From positions 49,336,079 through 49,400,078 of the forward strand of contig CM049309.1 in assembly GCA_026874595.1 (NCBI GenBank): a stretch of DNA of 64,000 nt, read 5' to 3'. Shown here piece by piece: positions 1 to 28,673 of this stretch. The stretch comes from Sipunculus nudus. Lineage: Eukaryota; Annelida; Sipuncula; Golfingiida; Sipunculidae. Both the position numbers and the translations under genes were made by a program. Position 1 is the first letter of the stretch. Each line of letters begins with the position of its first letter. The notes under the pieces were generated by a model. The model worked only from the letters and a program-made list of their open reading frames with translations, did not search any database and was not told the origin of the DNA.

Positions 1-84
1 CGAGTAAAAAAAAACATAAAGAAGATGACATGCTCAAAATAAGTTGAAACTTTTGCGTAAATTGCTGGGGTGTTGAGAGTATGT

Positions 85-176
85 TGACGTCATACAGAAC
101 TAACCATGTAAACAAACACACGTGGCACTACATGGTGATTGGACGACACGCGTGGGGGCGTGGTCCTATTTTATAT
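85..176 (+). promoter_or_regulatory. candidate promoter cluster (CRE, inverted CCAAT, GC-rich box, TATA-like)
   Basis: Seen: a perfect CRE palindrome TGACGTCA at 85-92, GATTGG (inverted CCAAT) at 137-142, a G-rich GGGGGCG box around 154-160 and a TATA-like TTTTATAT at 169-176, in that order within 92 bases. The surrounding ~300 bases look less AT-rich than the DNA after them. Spacing would put a plus-strand start near 200-210. I see no coding exon downstream on the plus strand before SGK3, so the gene served, if any, is unknown. These could also be chance sites. Confidence 0.3.
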
Positions 177-3095
177 GTCCTCGTGTTTTTGGGATTTTCA
201 CACTGCGGGAAGTAATACATCCGCAAGCTGAATAAACGTAACTGGTTAGTTGTTTAACTGCGAGGGTGCTTCTTACATCTGGATATATTTACTATAGTGA
301 ATTAAGGGAAATAGTCATTTTCTGTTGTGTGTGTTCGATGGAACTCAAATTCATGATTAAATTAAATGCATAATTAAGATGTTACTATAATCGTGTGACA
401 AAAAGACACGTGATCAAAGTGAAATGATCATTTGGGTGAAATGATTTTCGACTTGCATGAAAACGAAAATCTGTGGTGCCCTCAATGTATATTGTAAATG
501 TGTACTACAAAGTTATGCAGATATGGTGTTTACTTCAACCGCCAGGGCATGGGTAAATATACATTGGAAGCATTATTAAATGTGATATAGGTTTATTTTG
601 AATTTACTGTGTTTTATTAAAAAAAGGTTAAGGAAAACATCTACGCGCACAGAAATATTATTTGTGTGTACATGTACGTGTGTATGCATATTATGTATAT
701 ACTGACCTATAAATGTATGTATATGGACCGTGAGTCTGAAATAAAGCATTTTCGTATCATATACCATTAGATCGAAGTGAATGCGTCCACGGAACTCTGC
801 GTTCACACTTTAATGTTCCCAAGTGCCGATATTCCGGGGATTTAATATTTTATAACGTTTGTTTACCGAAAAAGTAACAAATAAGTATAGAAAGAACAAA
901 AGTTGCTTGTGTTTGTCACTGGCAGGCGAAACGGACACACTAGAGATCCACAGACGAAGTTTATTCACCGGTAGAAGAGCAAAACAAAGAATAAATTCAT
1001 GAGGACTTTAACGACAAGTGTTTATGGACTTTCCGATGTAAAAATACATTTCATACTAAATATATCACGGGATACTTACCTTTCTTACCTTCCACAGATA
1101 CTATGTGCTCAGTTGAACGATTTTGAGGACTTTTTAGATTAAGATGAGGATACTTTTTGATAAGGTTCGTAAAAAATTCACATTCTTCAAGACAGGTCAA
1201 TCATAAGCAATTTGATTGCTTCTGGTCTTTTCAGGGGTAGTCTTAAATTAATATGCATGTGGTTTTTTTAGACAGGTGGTCTTTCAGACAGAATCCATTC
1301 TAGTTTACAAAAACAGGTCAGTAGGCACAGTTACTCTCTCAAAGAATGATGGAAATTTTGAGCGCAAAAGGACTCAACGAAAACAAAGATTCCAAGACCA
1401 AAGCAACACGAGGCAAAGCGCTAAGCAGAACTGTAATTTATGTTGGGTGGTTAGTCTCAGATGTGTAAACTTTGCATATATAGTTTCTTGGTTCCCCTGG
1501 TCAAATAAAAACTAAACTCCTCGGGTGCATCAACCATAAATAGGCTCGAGCATGCCTGGCCCGTTGCATACAAACAAACGTGATGGTATTTCCAAAGTTC
1601 CGGTTTATCTATATACAGATGTAGTAGATTCTGAGTTTTATATTACCAATTTTCAGAACAAATGAAAACAAATGTGGGGACTCAAGTTCTGCGCGGAAGC
1701 TGATGATAAAGAAAAATATCTCGAGACGGTAACCTGAAATGTTGGACGTTAACCAAATATTGTTCCAATGGAAAGACGTGACATGTTATCTCCAATTTCT
1801 CAGTGGTGACAGTCAATCAGATCTACTTGTTACACCAGTCATTAAAGCAATAAACTTTTAACTTTAAAATACGCCTAACGATATATTATTAATAACACAC
1901 ACATACTGGATGAATTGAAAGTGGCTCCGATCATTCAAAAATTTAGTTAATAAAATTAAAAATACGAGTTTAAAGATCAACGAATCAAACTTGTACGTGT
2001 CATTACATTTAAAATCACTGGCTTTTTTATACTTGCGCCAGTTATGTGATAAGTTAGTAAACGCTTCAATATGTGATAAGAGTGTATACTTAAATCAATT
2101 GTTAAAACAACGACTGGATTCCGGGTGCGATAGCTACTAGTTTGCCTATTACGGTCACTGATAAAATATTTTTTTAAGACACTGACATGCTTACAGAATA
2201 ATTAATGTATACCTATTTTATTCCATACTGGTGAAATCAGGTTCATGTTACCTACCAAAGATTTTCAGGTTTCGCGGGGGATTCAGAAGCTGAAGCATTC
2301 TAGATCAAATAAGAATGTTCCTTTTTATTTGAGCAGTAATTTTACATCGATTCCTGATTTAATTATCACAAAGAAAATGTTTTTGGTTTAAATTCTGTTT
2401 CGGTTAGGCATTTAAAATTACTAATATTTATACACACATATATTATTAATAGCAACAAAAAATTGTATTATATGTGTATATGTCATTTTATTTTCATGTG
2501 ATAAAATAATATATGGAGTTCAAATAGAGAACAAGAATAAAGTAAAAATCACACAAAATTTAATGAAAAATGTAAACATCCTAAATTAGTTTCATACCAA
2601 TCATATCATTCTTACTTACAATCTATGAAATCATGGCAACATAGTATGGCAATGTCAATGAACAATTGGTAAATCATACATCTTAAAATATTGCACTTAA
2701 CAAAATAACATAATAAAGACATATTTAGCATACTCAATATCAGTCAACACATGAATATGCTGTGTTGACTGAGAACCCATGATAGGTTCTTACAAAACCC
2801 ACAGTAGGTATGAAATGAAAGGTTACATTAATTCAAACTGTACTCAATAAACCCACAAAAGTATAATGCTCAATGTAGCTATATAAAAAGGAAATATTTG
2901 AGAAAATACTTTTACATTTCATGTTATTCAGCTGTTATTTATAACGCTGCTTCCAGTAATACTGCAATATCACAGGCCCTTGAAATTATATAATAGCAGA
3001 TAAACACACTTTAATATCACTATTAATGGTATTATCTACTATTTTACATTTCAAGGCCTGTAGCAATTACATTACATTTCTATATAATCCCCCTT
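177..3095. other. gene-free stretch, AT-rich
   Basis: No exon or recognisable protein segment is seen on either strand. The only structured piece is around 1235-1310, which shares 'GACAGGTGGTCTTTCAGACA' with the element at 38100-38270 and is probably a fragment of the same MITE family. Confidence 0.5.
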
Positions 3096-3398
3096 CAGCC
3101 AAAAAAAAAAAGGGTATGGTTCTCAGGCACCGCCTGTGTCAATGTTAACCCCCCGCATCAAACATTATTATTTTGATTTTCATCTTTCAAGAAGAAAAAA
3201 TAATATAATTTTGATACAATTTCCTTTGTTATGTAGTGCTTTTAGCAAAAAAAACTTATTTTCATGCTTTTCCCTGATCTTATGACATTTTTATTAAAAC
3301 ATACAAAAAAAGGTCAAAAATAAAATTCCACCCGCCCGCAGTGATTTCTGAAAAAAAATGCCTGAGAACCATACATTTTTATTTTTTTTTGGCCTTAG
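3096..3398. mobile_element. MITE family A, copy 1 (terminal inverted repeats)
   Basis: The left end reads GGCC-like A-run then GTATGGTTCTCAGGCA, and the right end is its reverse complement (TGCCTGAGAACCATAC, then an AT tract and GGCCTTAG). The interior has no coding frame. A second copy in opposite orientation lies at 14611-14960 in an SGK3 intron. Both share internal blocks around 'TTTTCCCTGATC' and the 'CCCGCCCGCA/GGCGGGC' stretch. The superfamily is not assigned. Confidence 0.7.
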
Positions 3399-5609
3399 TC
3401 TCTCTTTACATTTATAATATGTTTGGTATTACAAATTGAAATCTGAGAACTGGCCTGCGAGAATACATGATAAATCAACTTTGTGCTTTCATTAATGACA
3501 ATAAAAATAGATCAAAGGTAAAACTGAAAGCCACTTTAATCCTATGAGCAATCCTGAAAGACTGATACACCTATATGCTGACATTTGGCTCCTATATATA
3601 CATGTAATTATAAAACATCAGCTGTTATATGCACACATACATATTGTTTAAATAAATGTTCATGAATCATATGAGAAGGAAACTTTGTTGTACCACATCT
3701 GAACTGGGTCCCTTTTTATATTTCAATAAAAAATAACACCTTACAAAATATTTATCAAAAATGGAATTTGATGGGTTCTCGAATTTATGAACAATAATTC
3801 GTGCAAATTATTGTGATGTAGAAAATACAGGTACACAGTTTGGTCCCTTATTTACTACACAAGATGTAAATTTAGCATATAATTAATACATACACAGTTT
3901 AACTTTAAACTTAGTTTTCATTTAAAGTGGAGACAGCTTGCCATACGACAGGATATGAATTAATTTCTGCAATATAATGATAAAGTTTCACACAAAAATG
4001 ATATGCTGCAAAAAATCCTTGTATAATTAATATTTCTATATAAATTAAATTTATAACATGGACCCATTATTTAAATAAACACCCTGAATCCATGTCTTGA
4101 AGATTATTCATTAACTATGAATGTGTTAAAAATCCTCTCTTAATAACATTTCAATTTCAATCATAATACACCAAAATATAATACCCTTTCACACATAGAA
4201 ATTTCCTAAATTTTGACTTAGATATATAAATGATAAAGGCTTGCCACATGGCCTAAAAATATGCATAGATGTTTGACATAACTGAATTTATGCCACACAT
4301 TACATTAATACACCATTGGTGAGGTTTGCCTCTTGACCAAGCTTAGGCGCCCTCTGGTGGAGATTTAGCTCCCTAATGTGGGATACTATTTTACACAATC
4401 TTAATTTATTTGTAGCACCTGTTTCAACCAATATTTGCAGGTATATACCAAAATAAATAATGCAACTGTTTTACACTGATGCCTAAATTCAAAAGCATTC
4501 TTTCAAACACATAAACAGTTTTTTAATTACTCAAAAAAAATGTGTAACGTATTAAAATTTTATTGCTCATGTCCAGCATCTTACTAACAAACAGCTATCA
4601 CTCTGAGCAAAATATAAAATAAAACTGCTTGGTTTCTGTGCTATGTTGTACAATTTGCAGGTCTACCACCTGTTCTGTTATAAATTATATACAGTATAAT
4701 ATTACTGTAAGTCAAGATTCTCAAGCATCAGGATAATGGACTAGGGTCAGAGATACCTTGTTTTAATGAAATGGGCAAGAATAGATCAAATGATGCATAA
4801 AATGTGGTGTTTGCATACCTGAAATAAATGACACCATTTTTGTTTGTTTATTGCAAGTATAGCTTAAAGTGATAATGTATACAGGTAGCCTCTTGCAAAC
4901 AGTAAGGTATGACTTGCAAACAGTACTGCTCATATAAATTAAAATATGTGCTTTGTTGGTTGTGTTACACTTAATATGTGATGGATCACAAGTGACTTTT
5001 CTTTTTTCAAAATCCATGAAAACATAAGTAAAGGAATAATATGCCACACATAAGTAAAGAAATAATATGCCACTAAACACATAAGTTACATTGTTTCATG
5101 GTCGCACTGTTCTTGAAGTTTTAATCCTATTTTCTATGTATTTATAGTTGTTGAATGCCTGACAGTGCTGCCATCTTGTTCTTAATTTAGCTCAAATCTA
5201 GCACCCGCTAAAAGTCTGAAAATTAAAACCCTGCTAACAAAACCACTTCCACAGTATTTTGGAATGTATGAACTAAAGTAAATTCTTTAAAATATATGTG
5301 ATGTTGCCCTCCCTTCTTGTAGCTATTCCACATTCTTTAGGGACCCTTGAAAAAAAAAATTCTGTAAATCCCAGATTATTATTGTTCTAACGAATAGATA
5401 TGAGATAAAATGGAATGCAACAGGTTTAGAGGATAATATTGGCTGTTGAAGAAATATGTTGCTTTAATCCCCAGATTGTTCTTTGCTAATTCATGTAAGA
5501 TTATCTGGTTTTTGGTGTTTATTTCTATGCATGAGTGGGTCAGCCTGAGTGGTATTTGACTCTCTCCCCAGATCTAGAATTGTGATGTTTTGCTCTATAC
5601 ATAAGTTGA
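3399..5609. other. AT-rich DNA 3' of SGK3
   Basis: No coding exon is recognised. Part of this is likely SGK3 3'UTR, because the gene is read right to left and stops at 5831. Several TTTATT strings (AATAAA on the minus strand, for example near 4848) could be polyadenylation signals, and the sequence alone does not say which is used. Confidence 0.4.
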
Positions 5610-5830
5610 CCTAGTGTCTGCATGGTTTTTGCCTCCAATTATCCACGAGTGTGTTATCCTGAGACTTGTTTTTTGGTGTTTGATTCTATATATGAATGTG
5701 TTATCCTGAGTCTGGTTTTGTGGTGTATGGTTCTATCAATGAATGTGTTATCCTGAGAGTCTGGTTTTGTGGTGTTTGGTTCTGTCTATGAATGTGTTAT
5801 CCTGAGAGTCTGGTTTTGTGTTGTTTGGTT

Positions 5831-5839
<9 letters not shown>
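5610..5839. repeat. 46-49 bp minisatellite abutting the SGK3 stop codon
   Basis: About four to five copies of a unit containing GAATGTGTTATCCTGAG followed by TCTGGTTTTGTGGTGTTTGG and TTCTATCTAT. The clear copies start near 5645, 5693, 5739 and 5788. The last copy ends in GGTTCTATCCATG, which on the minus strand is the final His-Gly-stop of SGK3 plus the bases after it. The array therefore starts at, and overlaps, the stop codon and occupies the first part of the 3'UTR. Confidence 0.8.
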
Positions 5840-21327
<15,488 letters not shown>

Positions 21328-21388
21328 TCTTTTTTACAACACACACTGGTCCTGTGCATGATGAGCCGTCTTGTTATGTAAAATGTAT
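21328..21388 (-). other. SGK3: SGK3 5'UTR part of the first coding exon, with 3' splice site
   Basis: On the minus strand CATATTTTCAG ends at 21389, a good acceptor 61 bases before the ATG. Upstream non-coding exon(s) and the promoter therefore lie further right, somewhere in the 21.4-44.5 kb region. I could not place them. Confidence 0.55.
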
Positions 21389-22046
21389 CTGAAAATATGT
21401 GGAAAAAATTATCTGATAAAAAAGTTAACTGTTCAGGAAAAATATGTGTACATTTTGTAGGTATAGGTCTGTGATTTTAATTTGCTGCATGTTTACCATG
21501 ACTGCACATATGCATATCCAAGATTCTGGATCCTGCAGTATAAAAAAATTCAGGTTAAACACAACCTTGCCATGAAAAAAAACCTGTATAAAATCAAATA
21601 TAGTGTTTATGACAGGAAAAAGGGGAAAGAAAATAATCTTGGCCAGAAAACAATGATTTATTTAAATGACAAAGAACTATATACTGTATTTCTGAATAAT
21701 AAATGGAACTCCTTTTAAAACTTTACCACCCATCATATAAAACTGTCTCTAAATTAGAGACATTGGACACCGTATCTTTTACTAGAAGAGCTGCACTACC
21801 TGAAGCTGACACATTGCCATAAGTGTAGCCAAGTGGGCTCCAGACATATGTGGCTTGGAAACCAAAAGAAGACATCATTTTTGCTGCTTACCACTGTTAT
21901 CATTATTTAAAATGGAAAACTAACACTTTCAAAGTAGTATGATATATATACATTAGATAAATATCTGATGCATGTGATATAAGTGGAATGTCTCTAGTTA
22001 TCTCAAAGAATCTTCTACTGCTCTTTCATCGCATAGTATAGCATAG
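21389..22046. other. non-coding DNA upstream of SGK3
   Basis: No exon or repeat with defined ends is recognised. An AT-rich 78-codon plus-strand open frame (from 21482) has no recognisable domain and looks like chance. Confidence 0.4.
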
Positions 22047-22314
22047 CAGGGCTCGACATTAAGGGTTAACCACTTGTCCAGGGCAAGTTAAAGTTCCAGA
22101 AAATAGTGGTAGGGCAACTAAAAGTCTACTTGCCCAACTGGGCAAGTGGGTCCAACACATACCTTTATACCCAAAATCCTGAAAAGGGATGTTTGTTTTC
22201 TTGAATACAATCAAGGAATTTTGTAGGGAAAGTAAAAATTCATGATGAGCAAGTAAAAGCTAGATGTTACTTGCCAGTCTGGCAAGTAGTTTCAAAAGTT
22301 AATGTTGAGCCCTG
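22047..22314. mobile_element. MITE family D, hAT-like ends
   Basis: 268 bp bounded by CAGGGCTCGACATTAA and TTAATGTTGAGCCCTG (16 bp, one mismatch as inverted repeats). The inside carries several CTTGCCC / GGGCAAG words in both orientations. CAGGG-type ends are usual for hAT elements, but I see no convincing 8 bp target duplication. Confidence 0.75.
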
Positions 22315-22372
22315 CGTAGGTAGAGAACATGGGAGCTTGGGCTCGTTTCTCCATAGCACAGTTGGTAACACA

Positions 22373-22470
22373 GGGACAAAGACAAAAAGAGAGAGGGAAA
22401 AAGAGAATAAATGACAGAGAAAGAGAGAGATGGGGAATGAAAGAGTGAGAGAGAGAGAATTTAAAACAGA
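22373..22470. repeat. purine-rich GA/GAA tract
   Basis: Almost pure A/G over about 100 bases on the plus strand (AAAGAGAGAGGGAAAAAGAG and similar). It is a low-complexity polypurine stretch with triplex-forming potential. Confidence 0.7.
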
Positions 22471-22984
22471 GAAAAAACAAAACTTGTTGTTGTATCTTTA
22501 AATATTAAAAACACAGTCAGTTTATTTAATATCTGTCTACATGTGACTGAATCAAAAGTACCTGCCCTGAAGATCGGTCTGTTATCTGACCTGGTCATCC
22601 CTATATATCATGCTTATATTACCTGATATGATACAATGATTTACTGCTCTCCTGCCTCCTGTCACTAAGTGCTCTGTATACAAGACATCACAAAACTGCC
22701 CTGGGTGACCTGTAACCAGTCTGTGTCACTGTCAGTGACCAACTTTGTCCTTGACTGATTTTGCCAATGTACTCTGACATAAGATATCAGTTCCCATGTT
22801 ATGGTACCTGATGTACTCAAATCTTTGTATACAATTCATGTTCAGGAAGTTTAATACTTTACCAGCATATGTTGTGATAATGTGTCATGCCCAAACTTCC
22901 TTCTAGTTCTAAATAAATAACAAGTAATCCTCTATTAATAATTTTGTGCATGCATCTTATATAATTATGATACCTTCCTTAGAC

Positions 22985-25860
22985 TGTCATCTATCTAAAA
23001 AATAAAACTGCACTTGTACAAGAGTTGTACCATTATATCTTACTACAATGTAACATCATCATTACAAGAATAGTTACACTATATCTACCTCAATGTAACA
23101 TCATCTATACAAGAGTGATACCACTGTATCTACCTACCATGTAACATCATCTATACAAAAGTGATACCACTTTATCTACCTACCATGTAACATCATCTAT
23201 ACAAGAGTGATACCACTGTATCTACCTACCATGTAACATCATCTATACAAGCATGACACCACTGTATCTAACTACCATGTCACATTATCTATACAAGAAT
23301 GGTACCACTGACTGTATCTAACTACCACATAACATCATCTATACAAGAGTGATACCACTGTATCTACCTACCATGTAACATCATCTATACTAGAGTGATA
23401 CTGGTCTATGTATGCCACAAAATATCATCTATACAAGAGTGATACAACTGTATCTACCTGCAACGTAACATCATCTATACAAGCGTGACACCACTGTATC
23501 TAACAACCACATAACATCATCTTTACAAGAGTGATACCACTGTATCTACCTACCATGTAACATCATCTATAAAACAGTGATACAACTGTATCTACCTACC
23601 ACCTAACATCATCTATACAAGAGTGATACCACTGTATCTACCTACCATGTAACATCATCTATACAAGAGAGATACCACTGTATCTAACAACCACATAACA
23701 TCATCTTTACAAGAGTGATACCACTGTATCTACCTACCATGTAACATCATCTATAAAACAGTGATACCACTGTATCTAACAACCACATAACATCATCTTT
23801 ACAGGAGTGATACCACTGTATCTACTTACCATGTAACATCATCTATAAAACAGTGATACCACTGTATCTACCTACCACCTAACATCATCTATATAAGAGT
23901 GATACCACTGTATCTAACTACCACATAAGATCATCTATACAAGAGTGATACCACTGTATCTACCTACCATGTAACATCATCTATACTAAAGTGATACTGC
24001 TCTATGTATGCCACAAAACATCATCTATACAAGAGTGATACCACTGTATCTACCTGCAACGTAACATCATCTATACAAGCGTGACACCACTGTATCTAAC
24101 TACCATGTAACATCATCTATACAAGAGTGATGCCACTGTATCTAACAACCACATAACATCATCTTTACAAGAGTGATACCACTGTATCTACCTACCATGT
24201 AACATCATCTATAAAACAGTGATACCACTGTATCTACCTACCACCTAACATCATCTATACAAGAGTGATACCAATGTATCTACTTACCATGTAACATCAT
24301 CTATACAAGAGTGATACCGCTATATCTACCTACCATGTAACATCATCTATACTACAGAGATACTGCTCTATATACATGCCACATAACATCATCTATACAA
24401 GAGTGATACCAGTGATATACATGCCACGTAACATCATCTACATAAACCCATAGCAACATCAATACAAGAGTGATACCACTGTATTTACCTATCATGTAAC
24501 ATCAACCATACATGAGTGATACTGCTGTATCTAACTGCAACGTAAAATCATCTATACAAGACTGATACCACTGTATCTAACTGCCATGTAAAATCATCTA
24601 TTCAAGAGTGATACCACTATATATACCTACCATGTAACATCATCAATACAAAAGTGATACCACTGTATCTACCTACCATGTGACATCATCTATACAAGAG
24701 GGATACCACTGTATCTACCTACCATATAACATCATCTATAAAACAGTGATACCACTGTATCTACCTAACACCTAACATCATCTATACAAGAGTGATACCA
24801 CTGTATCTACCTACCATGTAACATCATCTACATAAACCCATAACATCATCTATACAAGAGTGATACCGCTATATCTACCTACCATGTAACATCATCTATA
24901 CTAGAGTGATACTGCTCTATATACATGCCACATAACATCATCTATACAAGTGTGATACCACTGTATCTACCTGCCACGTAACATCATCTACATTTACCCA
25001 TAGCAACATCAATACAAGAGTGATACCGCTATATCTATCTACGATGTAATATCAACCATACAAGAGTGACACTGCTGTATCTAACTGCAATGTAAAATCA
25101 TCAATACAAGAGTGATACCACTGTATCTAACTGCCATGAAACACCATATACATAAAAACCATAGCAACATCTATACAAGACTGATACTACTGTATTTAAT
25201 TGCCATGTAAAATCATCTATTCAAGAGTGATACCACTATATATACCTACCATGTAACATCATCAATACAAGAGTGATACCACTGTATCTAACTGCCATGT
25301 AACACCATATACATAAAAAACCATAGCAACATCTATACAAGATTGATACTACTGTATCTAACTGCCATGTAAAATCATCTATTCAAGAGTGATACCACTA
25401 TATATACCTATCATGTAACATCATCAATACAAGAGTGAAACCACTGTATCTACCTACCATGTAACATCATCTGTACAAGAGCGATACCAATGTTTCTACC
25501 TACCATGTAACATCATCTATGAAACAGTGATACCACTGTATCTACCTACCAACTAACATCATCTATACAAGAGTGATACCAATGTATCTACCTACCATGT
25601 AACATCATCTATACAAGAGTGATACTGCTGTATCTAACTGCAATGTAAAATCATCAATACAAGAGTGATACCACTGTATCTAACTGCCATGAAACACCAT
25701 ATACATAAACCCATAGCAACATCTTTACAAGAGTGATACCGCTGTATCTAACTGCCATGTAAAATCATCTATTCAAGAGTGATACCACTATATCTACCTA
25801 CCATGTAACATCATCCATACAAGAGTGATACCACTGTATCTACCTATCAAGTAAATTCAT
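22985..25860. repeat. 46 bp minisatellite, ~60 copies
   Basis: The unit is about 46 bp: CATCATCTATACAAGAGTGA, then TACCACTGTATCTACCTACC, then ATGTAA (for example 23103 to 23149). Copies diverge at fixed places, with sub-variants 'TCTAACAACCACATAA', 'ATAAAACAGTGA' and 'ACATAAACCCATAGCAACAT' recurring. This suggests higher-order duplication of blocks of several units. Stops are frequent in all frames and there is no coding role. It lies upstream of the SGK3 start codon, probably in a 5' intron or intergenic DNA. Confidence 0.95.
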
Positions 25861-27689
25861 AATACAGCTATGTCTGCCTACATGATAATGTTATCTATAA
25901 TAGAGTACTATAAATTTATCCATATCTTTTTACTGGCATTCTTTAAAAGTACCTGTGTATATGTACATTTTATAATAATTTCCTATCAGATTGATGAAAA
26001 CTAAACCTACCTGACACTTTCTGTACAATATGTTTCACTGGGATATACCTTCATAAAGAATTTGCAGAAGTATGATGTCCGCATGTCTATATCCTGACTG
26101 AATAAATCCTTAAGAAGAGTATTCTAAAACCACAGCAAGATCATCCAGGATGACATCAGAATACTGATAACATCACATCACACTTAACACAATTCCACAA
26201 ACCACAAACATCCAGCCCTAAAAATATCACACTTTTTATAATCCTCATATTATGCTTAGCCACAAATAGGATACCACACACAGAACCGTGTACTAACTTA
26301 ACACTAAAATTAAATTTGATAAATCCAGTACACGGCTGTTTTTAAATATCTGACATGAATAAATGCCTACCTCAAATGACTGTAAGCACATGTACAGTTC
26401 AAGATGTTTTGGCTCAGGTTGCTTATCAGACCTGTACTTTAATACTTGAACCTGCATAGTGCACTGACCCAGTAAAGGTTGTATAATTTGTCATGACCCA
26501 TATAAATGTGTCAGCTATATATGCAGTGTATAACCTTTTTCATGCATCACTATCAAGTTCATATATATTTAGGCAGTCTTTGTAGTCTTTTATGACATGG
26601 GGGTGTTATTTATAAGCCTGTTTTTTAGATTTTCTCTTTATGACTTAATCTACAGATAATAAGACCGTGGAGTGTTCTCAGTGTAAAATGACATAAACAT
26701 ACCCAGTGAAGCTTTGAGGTAATGTAATACTTGTTTATTACACCTTCTGTGACGACACTGACTGTACTTGGTACCCTCCATACCATGGCTGGGCTGACAA
26801 TTACGAACAGTACAGCAACAGTACAAAACAGCTGTCTATAGTGCTGCAAGCTACTCTGCCTTTCAAAAACATAAAAAGTGATAAATTTACTTTAAAAAAT
26901 TCATAGAAAATTGTCATGACTGTCCTCACTTTAGACTCCATAAAAAATTAGGATAATTTATACTTGCAAGAAAAAAATTACATATTGACATTGTCAAAAT
27001 AGGTATGATATTTAACTATGTTAACATCTAATACAATGGAGCCTGAACTTAGGACCATCCCACTATTGTGACAACTTTCAGTTACGACCACTGTTCTTGG
27101 TCCTGAATATTTTATAAAATTTCAATGATGAGTGACTAAAAATTGAGATCACCCCAAATTCAGAGTCACAAGCAGATGGTCCAAATGTTAAAGTATTTCC
27201 TCATATGACCTCAGTACTGCAATGACTAGCTGAGTGTCAATGATGAACAAACAATAGATCAAAGAGGGTATTACTGCTACTTGATTATTTAGCCACCTCT
27301 TGATGTTAATTGCTAAAGACTGCATAATGTGCCTGGGTGTAAGGTCACTATTTCTACTCATAATATACTGTATGATCCTAATTTGTACTACACAATCTGG
27401 TTAATCCTCTCAATGTGCTCATATCTTACATGGCTTAAGGCTTTTGTGCAGTCAGCAAAGATGTACAATTCAATGCTTGCATGATGTTCTGAATTTAGTG
27501 TTAAAAACAATTATGTCTAAGTAATTCCACCCAAGGTGTGATCAAAGAGACATACTTTTTTAATAATATTTTTTTTTTGTTGGAGGTTACCACCTCCTTT
27601 TTTTTAATGCTAGCTTAACTAAGTATATGTACATCTACAGAATTCCATTCCAGCTTTGGACTACATGACAGGGCAGTATCACAGCTTCC
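25861..27689. other. non-coding DNA, nothing assigned
   Basis: No exon is recognised on either strand. A stretch starting near 27028 (GGAGCCTGAACTTAGGACCA) resembles the end of a TIR element, but its partner was not found. Confidence 0.4.
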
Positions 27690-27945
27690 TCATGTTATAT
27701 CCTGGTGTTAACCAGGCCCAGTGGCTACTGCACCTCTGGGCCCTGGGTGTGGAATTTACCCCATTGCCCAAAAGGTGCACTGATTTTTGAGTGAAACACA
27801 GCCCCCTTCCCATTAAGCCAGCAGAGCGCTCACCCTTGGTGGGGGTTGACTGTGAAAATTCTCACCACCATGCCTGAGATTCGGATCTCCCAGCATTGAG
27901 TCCTGTACATGCTCTGCCCCTCAGCCACAGAAGCTGGTAAGAAAC
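27690..27945 (-). mobile_element. tRNA-derived SINE-like element
   Basis: On the minus strand it starts near 27943 with CTTCTGTGGCTGAGGGGCAG (A-box-like) and about 50 bases on has GGGAGATCCGAATCTC (B-box-like). The head resembles a Ser/Leu-type tRNA. It continues into a GC-richer body that ends near 27700. It is not a functional tRNA, since the acceptor stem and cloverleaf do not close. Confidence 0.5.
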
Positions 27946-28140
27946 AGACTTTGAACATATAACACAAAATTCATCTAGATAATTTATATAATTCATGTCA
28001 AACATTTAGCAATAATAAAAACCCTGTCATATCAGAATACAGACATAGGCTGATTGTTCATATTCTGTCCAGATATTCAAATAGTTGCATAAAGACATCA
28101 AGCCAAAGTCTGGATGAAAGAGATGTCTCTTCTCATCTAT

Positions 28141-28619
28141 TTAAAGCTGCCCATTCACCTATTTTTGGAAAAAGAATTTATATGATTTCTGGCTTCCTCT
28201 GTGTATATTTTAATGATCTAAGGATAATTCCGGTTATGAAAAGTTCTTTTTACACCTCCTTGAAGGATGTATGAATTTTTTTATCAACAACTTGTTTGTA
28301 AACACAGCTTTGACAAACAGGAAAAACATGTTACCTAAGGTGATAGTTTGCATATATGCAGAGATTGAAAGGTCACTTGTTGCAAAACGCCATATGCAAA
28401 GCTCTGGCTTATCTGACTTGCCACCAGACGTCCCTAGATGAATTTGATTTTATTATTTTGGCAGGCCCCCACATATTATACCCTGATATAAACACACTTA
28501 TATAAACAAAACGAGCAGACTGTGTGTGGTGATATCCACGTTTTCCAGCCAATTTGATAAAAGCTCCAAGGGATAACCTTTAGTTTATAAAGGTCAGATA
28601 GGTGATTGGGCCACTTTAA
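28141..28619. mobile_element. MITE family B, full-length copy
   Basis: 479 bp with inverted ends TTAAAGCTGCCCATTCACC and (reverse-complemented) TTAAAGTGGCCCAATCACC. The interior holds the family's AAAGCTCTGGCTTATCTGAC block. Three further copies lie at 17690, 36665 and 40264. Confidence 0.75.
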
Positions 28620-28673
28620 TGCATAGTTTACCATCCACAGCTTGCAGCATTACAATGATCTCTCTTTACAGTA

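Noticed and set aside
22985-25860. Repeat-protein gene (46 bp periodicity)
   Set aside because: 46 is not a multiple of three, and stops occur throughout all frames.
27850-27945. Functional tRNA (Ser/Leu) on the minus strand
   Set aside because: Only box-like similarity; arms do not close and a repeat body follows.
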